Below, piece by piece: positions 52,663 to 61,654 of a DNA stretch of 64,000 bases. Position 1 is the first letter of the stretch; each line of letters opens with the position of its first letter. The stretch is from Pseudomonas veronii (GTDB lineage Bacteria > Pseudomonadota > Gammaproteobacteria > Pseudomonadales > Pseudomonadaceae): NCBI RefSeq assembly GCF_001439695.1, contig NZ_JYLL01000012.1:1-64000 (forward strand), given 5' to 3'. A model generated the notes under the pieces. It saw only the letters and a program-made list of their open reading frames with translations, was not told where the DNA came from and searched no databases. The position numbers and the translations under genes are program-made.

Positions 52663-53796
52663 TCACAACGAGAGTTGCCGTAGTAACGTAAAGGCCTGCT
52701 TCATTTGGTCTTCACTGACGACGAACGCACGTAACTGCCCTGCCATATCCATGCCTCTGGCTATCAGCCCCTGTGCCTCAAGGCTGATCTGCCATTGCAA
52801 ATCCTTGCGGCTGGTTTCTCCGGCCAGGTGCAGCGGCATTTCCGGAGTCTTGACCTTCACCAGCATCGCCGGGAACTTAACTTCCTCATTCCCACCCAGC
52901 ACATTACGCGCCAGGGTCATGGCGCTTACCTGGATAGGTTGCAGAAACGGCAGTAGCTTGCCCTGGATTTGCGCGCAATCGCCAACGGCGAATATGCGTG
53001 GGTCAGAGGTACACATGCGTTCATCAACTTCAATGCCACGGTCCACTCGTAAGCCAGCCTGTGTGGCTAACGTCGTATCGGGTTTCAACCCAATTGAGGC
53101 AACGATCACATCGGCGCTGATGTGTCGGCCGTTGGACAACGTCGCCAACAGGCCATCGTTTCTCTTTTCAATGGATACCAACGCCTGGTTAAACAGCATT
53201 TCCACACCCATCTGGCATAACCGGTGCTGCAGGCGGCTGCTCACCTCAACAGGAAGCAACGATGCGAGCAGGCTGCAGGACTTGTCCATCAGCACCACCT
53301 GCTTTCCAGCACGATTGATGTCCATTGCCAGTTCACTGCCAATCAAGCCGGCCCCGAGGATCAGTACGCGCTGTGCAGCCCGCAGTGCATGTTGTGCATG
53401 ACGGTATTCCTGCTGGCTGTTCAGCGTCACCATCCACTCCCGCCCGGGAATCGGCGGAACCATGGCTTGCGCCCCCGTGGCGAGAATCAGTTGGTCGTAG
53501 CTGAATGCCTCATTACCGGTGCTAACACGCTGGTTTTCGCGATCAATCGCAGTGAGCTGGCAGCACGAGTTCAGGGTCAACCGATACATCTCGGCAAACT
53601 CTGCTGCAGGCTGGCGAGTCATGTCGTCTGCGGTCTGATTGAGACTGACGACGTGACTCAGGTCGGGCTTGTTGTACTCATCGCAACTGTCTGCAGCGAT
53701 CAATCGAATGGGCACCGCCGCATCGAGCCGGCGCAAGTTCTTGACCACCTGACGAGCCGCGAAGCCGGAGCCCACAATGACGATTTCCCGGTTCAT
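52663..53796 (-). CDS. norW: NorW, NADH:flavorubredoxin reductase
   Basis: A 377-residue FAD/NADH oxidoreductase of the rubredoxin reductase group. The FAD motif is IVIVGSGFAARQVVKNLR, the NADH motif VLILGAGLIGSELAMDI, and the second FAD motif IFAVGDCAQIQGKLL. It passes electrons from NADH to the rubredoxin domain of NorV. The ATG overlaps the norV stop by 4 bases. Confidence 0.94.
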   Translation of the reverse strand: MNREIVIVGSGFAARQVVKNLRRLDAAVPIRLIAADSCDEYNKPDLSHVVSLNQTADDMTRQPAAEFAEMYRLTLNSCCQLTAIDRENQRVSTGNEAFSYDQLILATGAQAMVPPIPGREWMVTLNSQQEYRHAQHALRAAQRVLILGAGLIGSELAMDINRAGKQVVLMDKSCSLLASLLPVEVSSRLQHRLCQMGVEMLFNQALVSIEKRNDGLLATLSNGRHISADVIVASIGLKPDTTLATQAGLRVDRGIEVDERMCTSDPRIFAVGDCAQIQGKLLPFLQPIQVSAMTLARNVLGGNEEVKFPAMLVKVKTPEMPLHLAGETSRKDLQWQISLEAQGLIARGMDMAGQLRAFVVSEDQMKQAFTLLRQLSL

Positions 53797-55235
53797 GTCG
53801 CCTCCGAAGGCAGCTCATCGAACACGGATTTACCCATTGAACATTCAGGGCACAGGAAGTAATCAGGCACATCACACCAGGCCGTACCGGCCTGCACATC
53901 CTGCATCGGCTCGCCGATCGCGGGGTCGTAAATCCATTGGCAGACACTGCACCGCATGCGCAGGCCGTTGTCCGCGATGGGGTCTGCCTGGGCAGTTGCG
54001 GTGGCTGCAGCGGGTGCGACATGTGCAGCCGTCGATGGATGCAGCGCCCATTGCCGAGCGATTTCGCGGCCATGAGCCCGGCAAACCTCAAGCGCCTCGC
54101 CGTCCGGCCGCCACTTGGCTTTGAGCGCCAATGTGGTTTCAAAACCAGCGTCCATCAAGCGCGTCTGGATACGGTCTACCGCCCCGCCATTCCAGCCGTA
54201 ACTGCCAAACGCCGAAGCCTTTTTGTCACGAAAACGCAGCCCGGTTATTTCCTCCAGCAGCGCGGCGACTTTCGGCATCATCACGTTGTTCATGGTGGAC
54301 GAGCCCACCAAAACGCCTTTTGAGCGGAACACGTTGGTCAGAATCTCATTCTTGTCGTGGCGCGCGACGTTGAAAATCTTCACCGCCACACCTGGATCGA
54401 CTTCGTGAATACCCTGCGCGATAGCATCGGCCATCATGCGGGTGTTGTTCGACATGGTGTCGTAGAACAGGGTGATGCGATCCTCCTGATAGTCCGCCGC
54501 CCATTCCAGATAGCGGTGCACGATCTGCGTCGGATTATCACGCCACACCACGCCATGAGCGGTGGCAATCATATCGACCGGCAGGTTGAAACCGAGGATC
54601 TCGGTAATCTTGGCAATGACCAGGCGACTGAAGGGGGTGAGGATATTGGCGTAGTAGCGTTGGCACTGTTCGAACAGTTCGTTTTGATCCACTTCATCAT
54701 TAAACAGGTGTTCGTCGCAGTAATGCTGGCCAAAGGCGTCGTTACTGAACAGAACGGCATCGCCGGTCATGTACGTCATCATGCTGTCCGGCCAATGCAG
54801 CATCGGGGTTTCCACAAAAACCAGCTGTTTGCCATTGCCGACATCCAGGGTGTCGCCGGTATGGACGACGTGGAAATTCCATTCGGGATGATGGTGATGA
54901 CCGTTGATCGAGTCCACGCCATTGGCGGTGCAATAGATCGGCGTATTCGGGATCAGCGACATCAACTCTGTCAGCGCTCCTGCATGGTCCTCTTCCGCGT
55001 GGTTGATGACGATGCAGTCCAGCGTGTTCAGGTCGATTTCCATCGCCAGGTTCTGTATGAACTCCCGACTGAACCTGTGATCAACCGTATCAATCAGTAC
55101 GGTCTTTTCTTCACGGATCAGGTAGCTGTTATAGCTGCTACCTTTGTGGCATTTGTATTCTGTGCCATGAAAGTCCCGCACTTCCCAATCGCGCTGACCG
55201 ACCCAATGAATGTTGTTTTTGACGTGAATTGACAT
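53793..55235 (-). CDS. norV: NorV, flavorubredoxin nitric oxide reductase
   Basis: A 480-residue NO reductase with three parts: a diiron metallo-beta-lactamase domain (HAEEDHAGAL; MLHWPDSMMTYMTGDAVLF), a flavodoxin domain (LFYDTMSNNTRMMADAI), and a C-terminal rubredoxin with CSVCQWIYDP and CPECSMGK. It reduces NO to N2O under low oxygen, fed by NorW. A sigma-54 promoter with a NorR site array lies upstream, and norR is divergent. Domain content is complete, unlike the truncated rubredoxin-free relatives. Confidence 0.96.
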   Translation of the reverse strand: MSIHVKNNIHWVGQRDWEVRDFHGTEYKCHKGSSYNSYLIREEKTVLIDTVDHRFSREFIQNLAMEIDLNTLDCIVINHAEEDHAGALTELMSLIPNTPIYCTANGVDSINGHHHHPEWNFHVVHTGDTLDVGNGKQLVFVETPMLHWPDSMMTYMTGDAVLFSNDAFGQHYCDEHLFNDEVDQNELFEQCQRYYANILTPFSRLVIAKITEILGFNLPVDMIATAHGVVWRDNPTQIVHRYLEWAADYQEDRITLFYDTMSNNTRMMADAIAQGIHEVDPGVAVKIFNVARHDKNEILTNVFRSKGVLVGSSTMNNVMMPKVAALLEEITGLRFRDKKASAFGSYGWNGGAVDRIQTRLMDAGFETTLALKAKWRPDGEALEVCRAHGREIARQWALHPSTAAHVAPAAATATAQADPIADNGLRMRCSVCQWIYDPAIGEPMQDVQAGTAWCDVPDYFLCPECSMGKSVFDELPSEAT

Positions 55236-55276
55236 GACCTACCTCGGTATAGAAATGATGTTCTACATCGAAGATG

Positions 55277-55291
55277 GCAACCTTCGTGCCA
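55277..55291 (-). promoter_or_regulatory. Sigma-54 promoter of norVW
   Basis: On the minus strand TGGCACGAAGGTTGC, a full -24/-12 match (GG-N10-GC), 42 bp upstream of the norV ATG and 44 bp from the nearest NorR site. Confidence 0.92.
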
Positions 55292-55333
55292 CATAATAAA
55301 TCGTTGATTTTAAAGGAAAAATAAAACAGTGAT

Positions 55334-55391
55334 TGTCAATATGACATTGCCCGACTATTGTCTTTATGACTAATTCATTGTCAAAGTGACA
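55334..55391. promoter_or_regulatory. Three NorR binding sites between norV and norR
   Basis: GTCAATATGAC (55335), GTCTTTATGAC (55360) and GTCAAAGTGAC (55380) all fit GT-N7-AC with GTC...GAC arms; E. coli NorR also uses three such sites. Start-to-start distances are 25 and 20 bp. The last one ends 5 bp before the norR ATG, allowing autorepression. Confidence 0.88.
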
Positions 55392-55395
55392 AACC

Positions 55396-56919
55396 ATGAG
55401 TCTCTCCGTTGAATCCCTGGCACGCATCGCTATTGAGCTGCAAAGCGGCATTTCCCATCAGGACCGCTTTCAACGTCTGATCAATACCCTGCGCCAATTG
55501 CTGGGTTGCGACGCCTCTGCCTTGTTACGTTATGAACAGCGACTGTTCCGTCCGCTGGCGATCGATGGCCTGGCACCGGATGTTCTGGGGCGCCGCTTCA
55601 GCCTTGATGCACATCCACGTCTGGAAGCCATCGCCCGCGCCGGTGACGTGGTGCGCTTTCCGGCAGAGAGTCATTTGCCTGATCCCTATGACGGCCTGAT
55701 CCCCAGCCGGCAGGACCTCAAAGTACATGCCTGCATCGGGTTACCGTTGTTCGCGGACCAGACACTGATTGGTGCGCTGACGATCGATGGCATGGACCCG
55801 GCGCAGTTTGATCACTTCAGCGACGAAGAGCTGCGACTGGTGGGCGCCCTCGCTTCTGCTGCCTTGACCAATGCGTTGCTGGTCGAGCAACTCGAGAGTC
55901 AGACCATTACGCCTCTCTCCATCAGTCATGTCCCGGCGGGCAAACCCGGCACCGAAATGGTCGGGCTCAGCGAGGTCATGCAACAGTTGAAAAGAGAGAT
56001 CGAAATGGTGGCAGGTTCCGACCTGAACGTTTTGATCACTGGAGAAACCGGGGTCGGCAAGGAACTGGTCGCCAAGGCGATACATGAAGGTTCATCACGC
56101 GCCAGTCACCCTGTGGTCTATCTAAACTGCGCTGCGCTGCCGGAGTCAGTGGCTGAGAGTGAGTTGTTCGGCCATGTCAAAGGTGCCTTCACCGGGGCGA
56201 TCCATCATCGCACCGGCAAGTTCGAAATGGCCGATAACGGCACACTGTTCCTCGACGAAATCGGTGAACTGTCGCTGAGCCTGCAAGCAAAACTGCTGCG
56301 GGTATTGCAATACGGCGACCTGCAACGGGTCGGTGACGATACCGTCTTGCGGGTCAACGTAAGGGTGCTTGCCGCGACCAATCGTGACCTGAAGCAGGAA
56401 GTGCTGAACAATCGCTTCCGGGTCGACCTGTTCCACCGTTTAAGCGTGTTCCCTGTGCATGTGCCACCACTGCGTGAGCGTGGGCAGGACATCACATTGC
56501 TAGCGGGTTTTTTCTGCGAGCAGAGCCGGGTACGCATGGGATTGCAACGGGTGGCGTTGGCTGCCGGTTGCCTGTCGTTGCTCAAGCAGTACTCGTGGCC
56601 AGGAAACGTTCGCGAACTGGAACATGCTGTTTATCGAGCGACAATCCTTGCTCGTGCGACCCAGCAAAGTGAAGAGCTGCTGCTGGAAGCACAGCATTTC
56701 AATCAAGTCCCCGAACAGCTGGCGATACTGCCTGTTGCTGTGGATGTTCCTTCCAGCAGCGTTGGCCAATGCCTACGGGACGCGACGGATAGCTTCCAGC
56801 GTCAGCTGATTGAAAGCACGCTGAAAAATTGCGCAGATAACTGGTCTGCCTGTGCGCGAATGCTCGATATGGATGTGGCCAACCTGCACCGACTGGCGAA
56901 GCGGCTCGGTTTGAAATAA
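55396..56919 (+). CDS. norR: NorR, NO-sensing sigma-54 activator
   Basis: A 507-residue bacterial enhancer-binding protein. The N-terminal GAF domain (about 1-170) holds the iron that senses NO. The AAA+ domain has GETGVGKELVAKAIH, the sigma-54 contact loop region ELFGHVKGAFTGAIHHRTGKF, and NGTLFLDEIGELSL. The C-terminal Fis-type helix-turn-helix (CARMLDMDVANLHRLAKRLG) binds DNA. It activates norVW and, by the site pattern at 59015-59127, perhaps a second gene. Confidence 0.95.
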   Translation: MSLSVESLARIAIELQSGISHQDRFQRLINTLRQLLGCDASALLRYEQRLFRPLAIDGLAPDVLGRRFSLDAHPRLEAIARAGDVVRFPAESHLPDPYDGLIPSRQDLKVHACIGLPLFADQTLIGALTIDGMDPAQFDHFSDEELRLVGALASAALTNALLVEQLESQTITPLSISHVPAGKPGTEMVGLSEVMQQLKREIEMVAGSDLNVLITGETGVGKELVAKAIHEGSSRASHPVVYLNCAALPESVAESELFGHVKGAFTGAIHHRTGKFEMADNGTLFLDEIGELSLSLQAKLLRVLQYGDLQRVGDDTVLRVNVRVLAATNRDLKQEVLNNRFRVDLFHRLSVFPVHVPPLRERGQDITLLAGFFCEQSRVRMGLQRVALAAGCLSLLKQYSWPGNVRELEHAVYRATILARATQQSEELLLEAQHFNQVPEQLAILPVAVDVPSSSVGQCLRDATDSFQRQLIESTLKNCADNWSACARMLDMDVANLHRLAKRLGLK

Positions 56920-57004
56920 CACTCGCGGCCGATCAGGGCTCAATGCAGGTCAGTCATGCTGACCCACATGTCGCCCTCGCCGCCAAGCTGTCCAGCATAA
57001 AACG

Positions 57005-58207
57005 CTATCGGATCTCGGGGGGAAGGCCGGCGCCCAGCGGTTGGGACGGCGGTTTCTGAATCTGCAGGTGTAGAGAAGAAAACCCACCGGCAGGGAAAAA
57101 CGCGTTCACTGGTTCTTTATCCGGCGCCAGCGTAATCCGGCTGGTGCGTCCAAGCAGTTCCTCCATCACGATCCGTAGCTCCAGTCTGGCAAGCGGCGCA
57201 CCGGGGCAGACATGAATGCCGGCGCCATAGAGCAGGTTCAGCTCGGGATCGCGATCGAGGCGCAATTCATCGGGATCTCCAAAGACCGCTTCGTCCCGAT
57301 TGGCGGACGCCCAGTTGAGGGCAATACGCGAACCCTTCGCCAGCGTGCGCCCGCCCAGCGTGACCTCTTTCGTAGTCACCCGACGGTTCATGATCAGTGG
57401 TGCATGAATACGCAGTATTTCATCAATGGCGACAGGTAACAGCGCGGGTTGTTCGCGCAATCGCTGCTGCCACCCGAAGTTGGTCGCCAGATAGTGCGCA
57501 AGAATGCCGACCGAGGCGGAAATGGTTCCGAGTTCGCCGACTGTCCAGTTACGTAGAATGCTGACGATCTCGTCGTCCGTCAGGGGTCTTCCCAAGGACT
57601 GGTCGCGTAGCAAGAGGGTCGTGATGTCATGCGACGCAGCGGCGCCAGCGGTACGGCGCACGTCCAGCAGATCCTTGATGTAACCGTCAAACTCAAGGGC
57701 CACGGCACTCAGGGCCGCCTCGTCTCGGGACAGCGTGGCCGAGTGATTCTTCAGCGTCCACAGGCGCAGCGGTTCATGAAAATCCGCCGGCCAACCCAGC
57801 CAGGCACACTGGATCTGCAACGCAAAGATCTGGGCAAATTCGCCGATCAGTTCTGCACGGCCTTCATCCGGTAATGCCTGCACCAGACGAACCGCTATGT
57901 CACGGCACGTCGGCGCAAAGGCATCCATATGCTCCGGGCTGAAATAACGCTCGATGAGGTTCCGGTACGCCGTATGTTCGGGCGGATCCATTCCGTTGGG
58001 GACCGCGGGGAAACGCGAGACGGCATTACTGAAGGTTTCATGATCGTTAAGTACGCGCAGCACATCCGCATGCCTGAATAACGACGTATAGCCATATTGA
58101 CTGTGTGCGACCGGGCAACGGTGGCGCATGTCGTCATAGGCTGTCGTCTGATCCTTTAATACGGCTTCAGACCTGGGATCCCAATCCGGTAGCGATTTCT
58201 TGTCCAT
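57005..58207 (-). CDS. Cytochrome P450
   Basis: A 400-residue soluble bacterial P450. The heme-binding loop is LLYGAGIHVCPGAPLARLEL, the K-helix EILR is present, and the I-helix region is NWTVGELGTISASVG. There is no membrane anchor. Substrate cannot be inferred; no ferredoxin or reductase gene is adjacent, so electrons must come from elsewhere. It converges on norR. The closest relation in style is to bacterial CYP families that act on small terpenes or fatty acids, but this is a guess. Confidence 0.88.
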   Translation of the reverse strand: MDKKSLPDWDPRSEAVLKDQTTAYDDMRHRCPVAHSQYGYTSLFRHADVLRVLNDHETFSNAVSRFPAVPNGMDPPEHTAYRNLIERYFSPEHMDAFAPTCRDIAVRLVQALPDEGRAELIGEFAQIFALQIQCAWLGWPADFHEPLRLWTLKNHSATLSRDEAALSAVALEFDGYIKDLLDVRRTAGAAASHDITTLLLRDQSLGRPLTDDEIVSILRNWTVGELGTISASVGILAHYLATNFGWQQRLREQPALLPVAIDEILRIHAPLIMNRRVTTKEVTLGGRTLAKGSRIALNWASANRDEAVFGDPDELRLDRDPELNLLYGAGIHVCPGAPLARLELRIVMEELLGRTSRITLAPDKEPVNAFFPAGGFSSLHLQIQKPPSQPLGAGLPPEIR

Positions 58208-58407
58208 CGTTTACTCCATAAACCCGTCCCGCTGAGAACCCGGAAACAAGGAAGCAAGGTTTGTCGGCCTACTTGTACTCGGTCGGGACATGTAGGAAAT
58301 ACCCGCTAGACTGAAACCATGCACGACGTCCCTACGTCGGCATCACTTGGGTGAAGTCTGTACGGGCTTATAGGGAAAATCGGCTATTAGCTAGCCAGGG
58401 GGTTGTG

Positions 58408-58755
58408 ATGAGTAAGCTTCAGCAGTGGGTAAACTCGCAGGGCAGCACTGCGCTGTGGGTGGTGTTCTGGCTCTATGGGGTAGTGCTCAGCAATGTACTG
58501 TTTGGCCTGATTCTGGTCGCCTTCAACAAAGTTGCACCCTCCCTGTTTGGTCTAATGCTGCTGGGTTTTGTGGCCTACACCGCGTGCATGCTCAATGCGG
58601 TATGGCGCAATGCGGATAATGTCAGTGACCCCCTCTACGGTCAGATCGCTCGTTTCCTCACGGTGGCCTGGTCGATCAACGCGGTATTGGTTTCGGGCTT
58701 TCTCTTCCTGGGCCATCTGAATGCCGTTGCCCTCCCCCTGCCGCTGCCTTTTTGA
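58408..58755 (+). CDS. Small integral membrane protein, unknown function
   Basis: ATG 58408, preceded by AGGGGG, gives a 115-residue protein with three hydrophobic helices (ALWVVFWLYGVVLSNVLFGL; LFGLMLLGFVAYTACMLNAVW; VAWSINAVLVSGFLFLG). A longer reading from 58351 has no ribosome site. Widespread small Pseudomonas membrane proteins look like this; I do not recognise a named family. Divergent from the P450. Confidence 0.7.
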   Translation: MSKLQQWVNSQGSTALWVVFWLYGVVLSNVLFGLILVAFNKVAPSLFGLMLLGFVAYTACMLNAVWRNADNVSDPLYGQIARFLTVAWSINAVLVSGFLFLGHLNAVALPLPLPF

Positions 58756-59014
58756 TTCCAGATAACCTGGGCCCTCAATGTGGGGTTTGAACGTTAGAGC
58801 CCAGGTCATTGCGCCGTTGCGATTATCGCGCCAATTGATTGTCTGCATAGTTGATCAATATCAATTCCATTATTTCTGTCGATCGCCATCACCGTTTCAA
58901 CGCTATCTCAAGTGCAACAACTCGATCTTCGCTCATGACGCATAGCGGCTCTGTAGAGCGTTGAGCGCTGTTCAACCCCTCCCTTCAACAAATTGCCTCA
59001 ACCGGCGATAGGAA

Positions 59015-59127
59015 GTCATATTGACTATTCCTTTGTCATTATGACCTTTTTCGAGTTAGGTCATAATGACAGTGTTGTTATTTAACTAGTTGATATTAAA
59101 CAATAAAATTGTTGGCCCGGTTTGTGT
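59015..59127 (+). promoter_or_regulatory. NorR-type site array with sigma-54-like promoter upstream of the 59170 gene
   Basis: GTCATATTGAC (59015), GTCATTATGAC (59035) and GTCATAATGAC (59060) have the GT-N7-AC form of the norV sites. Reading from the promoter outward, spacing is 25 then 20 bp, the same as before norV. TGGCCCGGTTTGTGT (59113-59127) has -24 GG and a -12 GT instead of GC, with 43 bp from the nearest site against 44 bp at norV. The remaining gap 58756-59014 shows no gene. Confidence 0.72.
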
Positions 59128-59169
59128 ATTAGGTAATGAACTTAACGCAAACCCCAAAGGGACAATCTC

Positions 59170-59520
59170 ATGACTCGTACCATCGCGCTCAGTTTCACCC
59201 TGTGTACACTGCTGTCTCCGCTATGCCAGGCAGACCAGATAATCCGTGTAGTCCCCGACACAACCGCCGGCAAGGGGGTCGGCGTTTTGACCGGAATGAT
59301 GGTTGGCGCGGTAGGTGGCCCGATTGGAGCATTAGTCGGCGCAGCTGGCGGATTTTTCGCCGGCAGTGCGGTGCAAGGAGGCATTGGCAAGTCTGAAACC
59401 GCTTATGAAGTGAAAAACGCGCAAGGCGAGATTAGTACGGTGCGCTCACCCAATGGGCGTTTTGAAGTCGGGCAACAGGTCACGCGTAAAGGTGTGCGAC
59501 TGGTGGCATCTGAGGAGTAA
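59170..59520 (+). CDS. Exported glycine-zipper protein
   Basis: A 116-residue protein with a signal peptide (cleavage after PLCQA) and a Gly/Ala-rich hydrophobic segment (GVLTGMMVGAVGGPIGALVG and on to FFAGSAVQGG), the glycine-zipper pattern of SlyB-like outer-membrane proteins. There is no lipobox Cys in the mature start (DQIIRVVPD). The C-terminus is hydrophilic. An AAGGGAC ribosome site precedes the ATG. The NorR-type array upstream suggests induction by NO. Function unknown. Confidence 0.75.
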   Translation: MTRTIALSFTLCTLLSPLCQADQIIRVVPDTTAGKGVGVLTGMMVGAVGGPIGALVGAAGGFFAGSAVQGGIGKSETAYEVKNAQGEISTVRSPNGRFEVGQQVTRKGVRLVASEE

Positions 59521-59623
59521 GAGGCTCCCGTCTGCGTCTTCCCAAGCATTCCAGGCCCTCCGTGGAGTTGCACACATAGATGGTTCGGCTAATCCTCACC
59601 GATTAGCTGAACATCACGAAAAG

Positions 59624-59649
59624 AGCCCGTCAAATCGCGGGCTTTTTTT
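59624..59649 (+). terminator. Terminator after the glycine-zipper gene
   Basis: AGCCCG-N8-CGGGCT followed by T7. A second stem, CACTCCAATC/GATTGGGGTG with T5, is at 59684-59715. Confidence 0.85.
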
Positions 59650-59803
59650 GCATTCGATCCGGGTTTTTATTACGTGACCTTCCCCACTCCAATCTGCCTG
59701 ATTGGGGTGTTTTTCTGGATTATTCATCCAGTCATCCACGGTTTATCGCCGCGTTGAAGCGGCCTAATCTCGATTCTCCATCGATTCGTGAAGGAGATTC
59801 TCC

Positions 59804-60577
59804 ATGGCAGACCATTCCATTAAAGGCAAAGTCGTTCTCATCGCTGGCGGTGCGAAGAACCTTGGCGGTCTCATCGCCCGTGATATGGCCGCACAGGGTG
59901 CCAAGGCTGTCGCGATCCATTACAACAGCGCCGCGTCCAAGGTTGATGCCGATGCCACGGTTGCCGCCGTTCAGGCCAGCGGCGCACAGGCCGTCGCGCT
60001 GCAGGGGGATCTGACGACGGCCGGCGCCATCGAGAGGTTGTTCGCCGATACCATCGCCGCGGTCGGCAAACCCGACATCGCCATCAACACCGTTGGCAAG
60101 GTGCTCAAGAAGCCGATGGCCGAGGTGAGTGAAGCCGAATACGACGAGATGAGCGCGGTCAACTCCAAGACCGCTTTCTTCTTCCTCAAGGAAGCGGGCA
60201 AGCACCTCAACGACCATGGCAAGATCTGCACGATAGTGACGTCGCTGCTGGGCGCCTTCACGCCGTTCTATGCTGCCTATGCCGGCACCAAGGCGCCGGT
60301 CGAACACTACACCCGAGCGGCCTCCAAGGAATTGGGCGCGCGCGGTATTTCGGTGACAGCGGTCGGTCCGGGGCCGATGGATACGCCGTTCTTCTACCCG
60401 GCCGAAGGCGCCGACGCGGTGGCCTATCACAAGACCGCCGCCGCGCTCTCGCCGTTCAGCAAAACAGGCCTGACCGACATCGAGGATGTGGTGCCTTTCA
60501 TTCGCCATCTGGTCAGTGACGGCTGGTGGATCACCGGCCAGACCATTCTCATCAATGGCGGGTACACCACCAAGTAA
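59804..60577 (+). CDS. SDR-family oxidoreductase
   Basis: A 257-residue short-chain dehydrogenase. The cofactor loop is IAGGAKNLGGLIARDMA, the usual NAG is INTVG, and the catalytic Ser, Tyr and Lys are in TSLLG and YAAYAGTKAPVEHYTR. The end is ITGQTILINGGYTTK. Substrate unknown. A LysR gene follows in the same direction 115 bp on, so the pair may be functionally linked, though LysR genes usually sit divergent from their target. Confidence 0.88.
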   Translation: MADHSIKGKVVLIAGGAKNLGGLIARDMAAQGAKAVAIHYNSAASKVDADATVAAVQASGAQAVALQGDLTTAGAIERLFADTIAAVGKPDIAINTVGKVLKKPMAEVSEAEYDEMSAVNSKTAFFFLKEAGKHLNDHGKICTIVTSLLGAFTPFYAAYAGTKAPVEHYTRAASKELGARGISVTAVGPGPMDTPFFYPAEGADAVAYHKTAAALSPFSKTGLTDIEDVVPFIRHLVSDGWWITGQTILINGGYTTK

Positions 60578-60692
60578 ATCCATTATCCGCAGTGTGATCT
60601 TCGTCGCCATCCGCTGCTGGGGCGCCGTACAATCGACGCAAAGCAGGCGCTCCTGGGCAGGCTGACGTCGGGACCATTGGCAGGGCAGATAC

Positions 60693-61622
60693 ATGGACAG
60701 ATTCGACCAGTACCGCGTATTCGCCAAAGTGGCCGAGATGGGCAGCTTCATCAAAGCTGCCAACGCGCTGGAGATGCCACGAGCGTCGGTGTCTGCGGCC
60801 ATCCAGCAGTTAGAGGCTCAACTGGGCGTGCGCCTGCTGCATCGCACGACGCGGCAGGTACGGCTGACACCCGATGGGGAGCAATTGCTCAGCCGTGTGC
60901 GCCCGGTGTTGTGCAACGTCGAAGACATCGACCAGTTATTCCAGGCCAGCCAGCGGCAAGTTTCCGGCCGGCTGATCATCGATGTGCCCAGCCGCATTGC
61001 CCGCCGCGTCATCGCGCCAGCGCTGCCCGGCCTGTTGCGTTGTCATCCCCTGCTTCAATTGATTTTGGGTTCGACCGACCGGGCCATCGATCTGGTGCAG
61101 GAAGGTGTGGACTGCGCGGTGCGCGTTGGCGCGCTGCATGACAGCAGTCTTGTGGTGCGGCCGCTGGGTCAGATTGCCTTGATCAATTGTGCGAGCCCGG
61201 CCTATCTGCTTGAGCATGGAGAGCCTCAGCAACCTGCGCAGCTACTCGACGGACATTGGACCATCGGCTATGCGTCGCCGAAGTCGGGCAAGGAACTGCC
61301 TTGGGAATACCTGTCCGGCGACGGCAGCGTGCAGCGGTTCGACGTACCGAGCCGGGTGATCGTGAACAATGCCGAAAGCTATATCGCTTGCTGCCTTGCA
61401 GGGTTGGGGTTGATCCAGATCCCGCGCTTCGACGTCCAACACCTGCTGGACTCACGACAACTGGTGGAGGTCATGTCGAGTTACTGTGCCGCTTCGATGC
61501 CGGTATCCCTACTCTACCCGCACCGCCGGCAGCGTTCGCAGCGACTGGATGTGTTCCACGAGTGGTTCGAGGCATTGATGCGGCCGTATTTGGATAGCCG
61601 CCACGTCTCTCTGCATCAATAA
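60693..61622 (+). CDS. LysR-family transcriptional regulator
   Basis: A 309-residue regulator. The N-terminal helix-turn-helix is FAKVAEMGSFIKAANALEMP with ASVSAAIQQLEAQLGVRLL, and the rest is the periplasmic-binding-protein-like effector domain. It belongs to the branch with Arg/Thr-rich RTTRQVRLTPDGE after the HTH. The inducer is unknown. A parS-like site follows its stop. Confidence 0.88.
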   Translation: MDRFDQYRVFAKVAEMGSFIKAANALEMPRASVSAAIQQLEAQLGVRLLHRTTRQVRLTPDGEQLLSRVRPVLCNVEDIDQLFQASQRQVSGRLIIDVPSRIARRVIAPALPGLLRCHPLLQLILGSTDRAIDLVQEGVDCAVRVGALHDSSLVVRPLGQIALINCASPAYLLEHGEPQQPAQLLDGHWTIGYASPKSGKELPWEYLSGDGSVQRFDVPSRVIVNNAESYIACCLAGLGLIQIPRFDVQHLLDSRQLVEVMSSYCAASMPVSLLYPHRRQRSQRLDVFHEWFEALMRPYLDSRHVSLHQ

Positions 61623-61629
61623 AGCCAAA

Positions 61630-61645
61630 TGCTCCACGTGGAACA
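61630..61645. promoter_or_regulatory. parS-like site downstream of the LysR gene
   Basis: TGCTCCACGTGGAACA, 15 of 16 to parS. It lies between convergent genes, about 15 kb from oriC, within the range where Pseudomonas parS sites occur. Confidence 0.85.
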
Positions 61646-61654
61646 TCGGCATTT

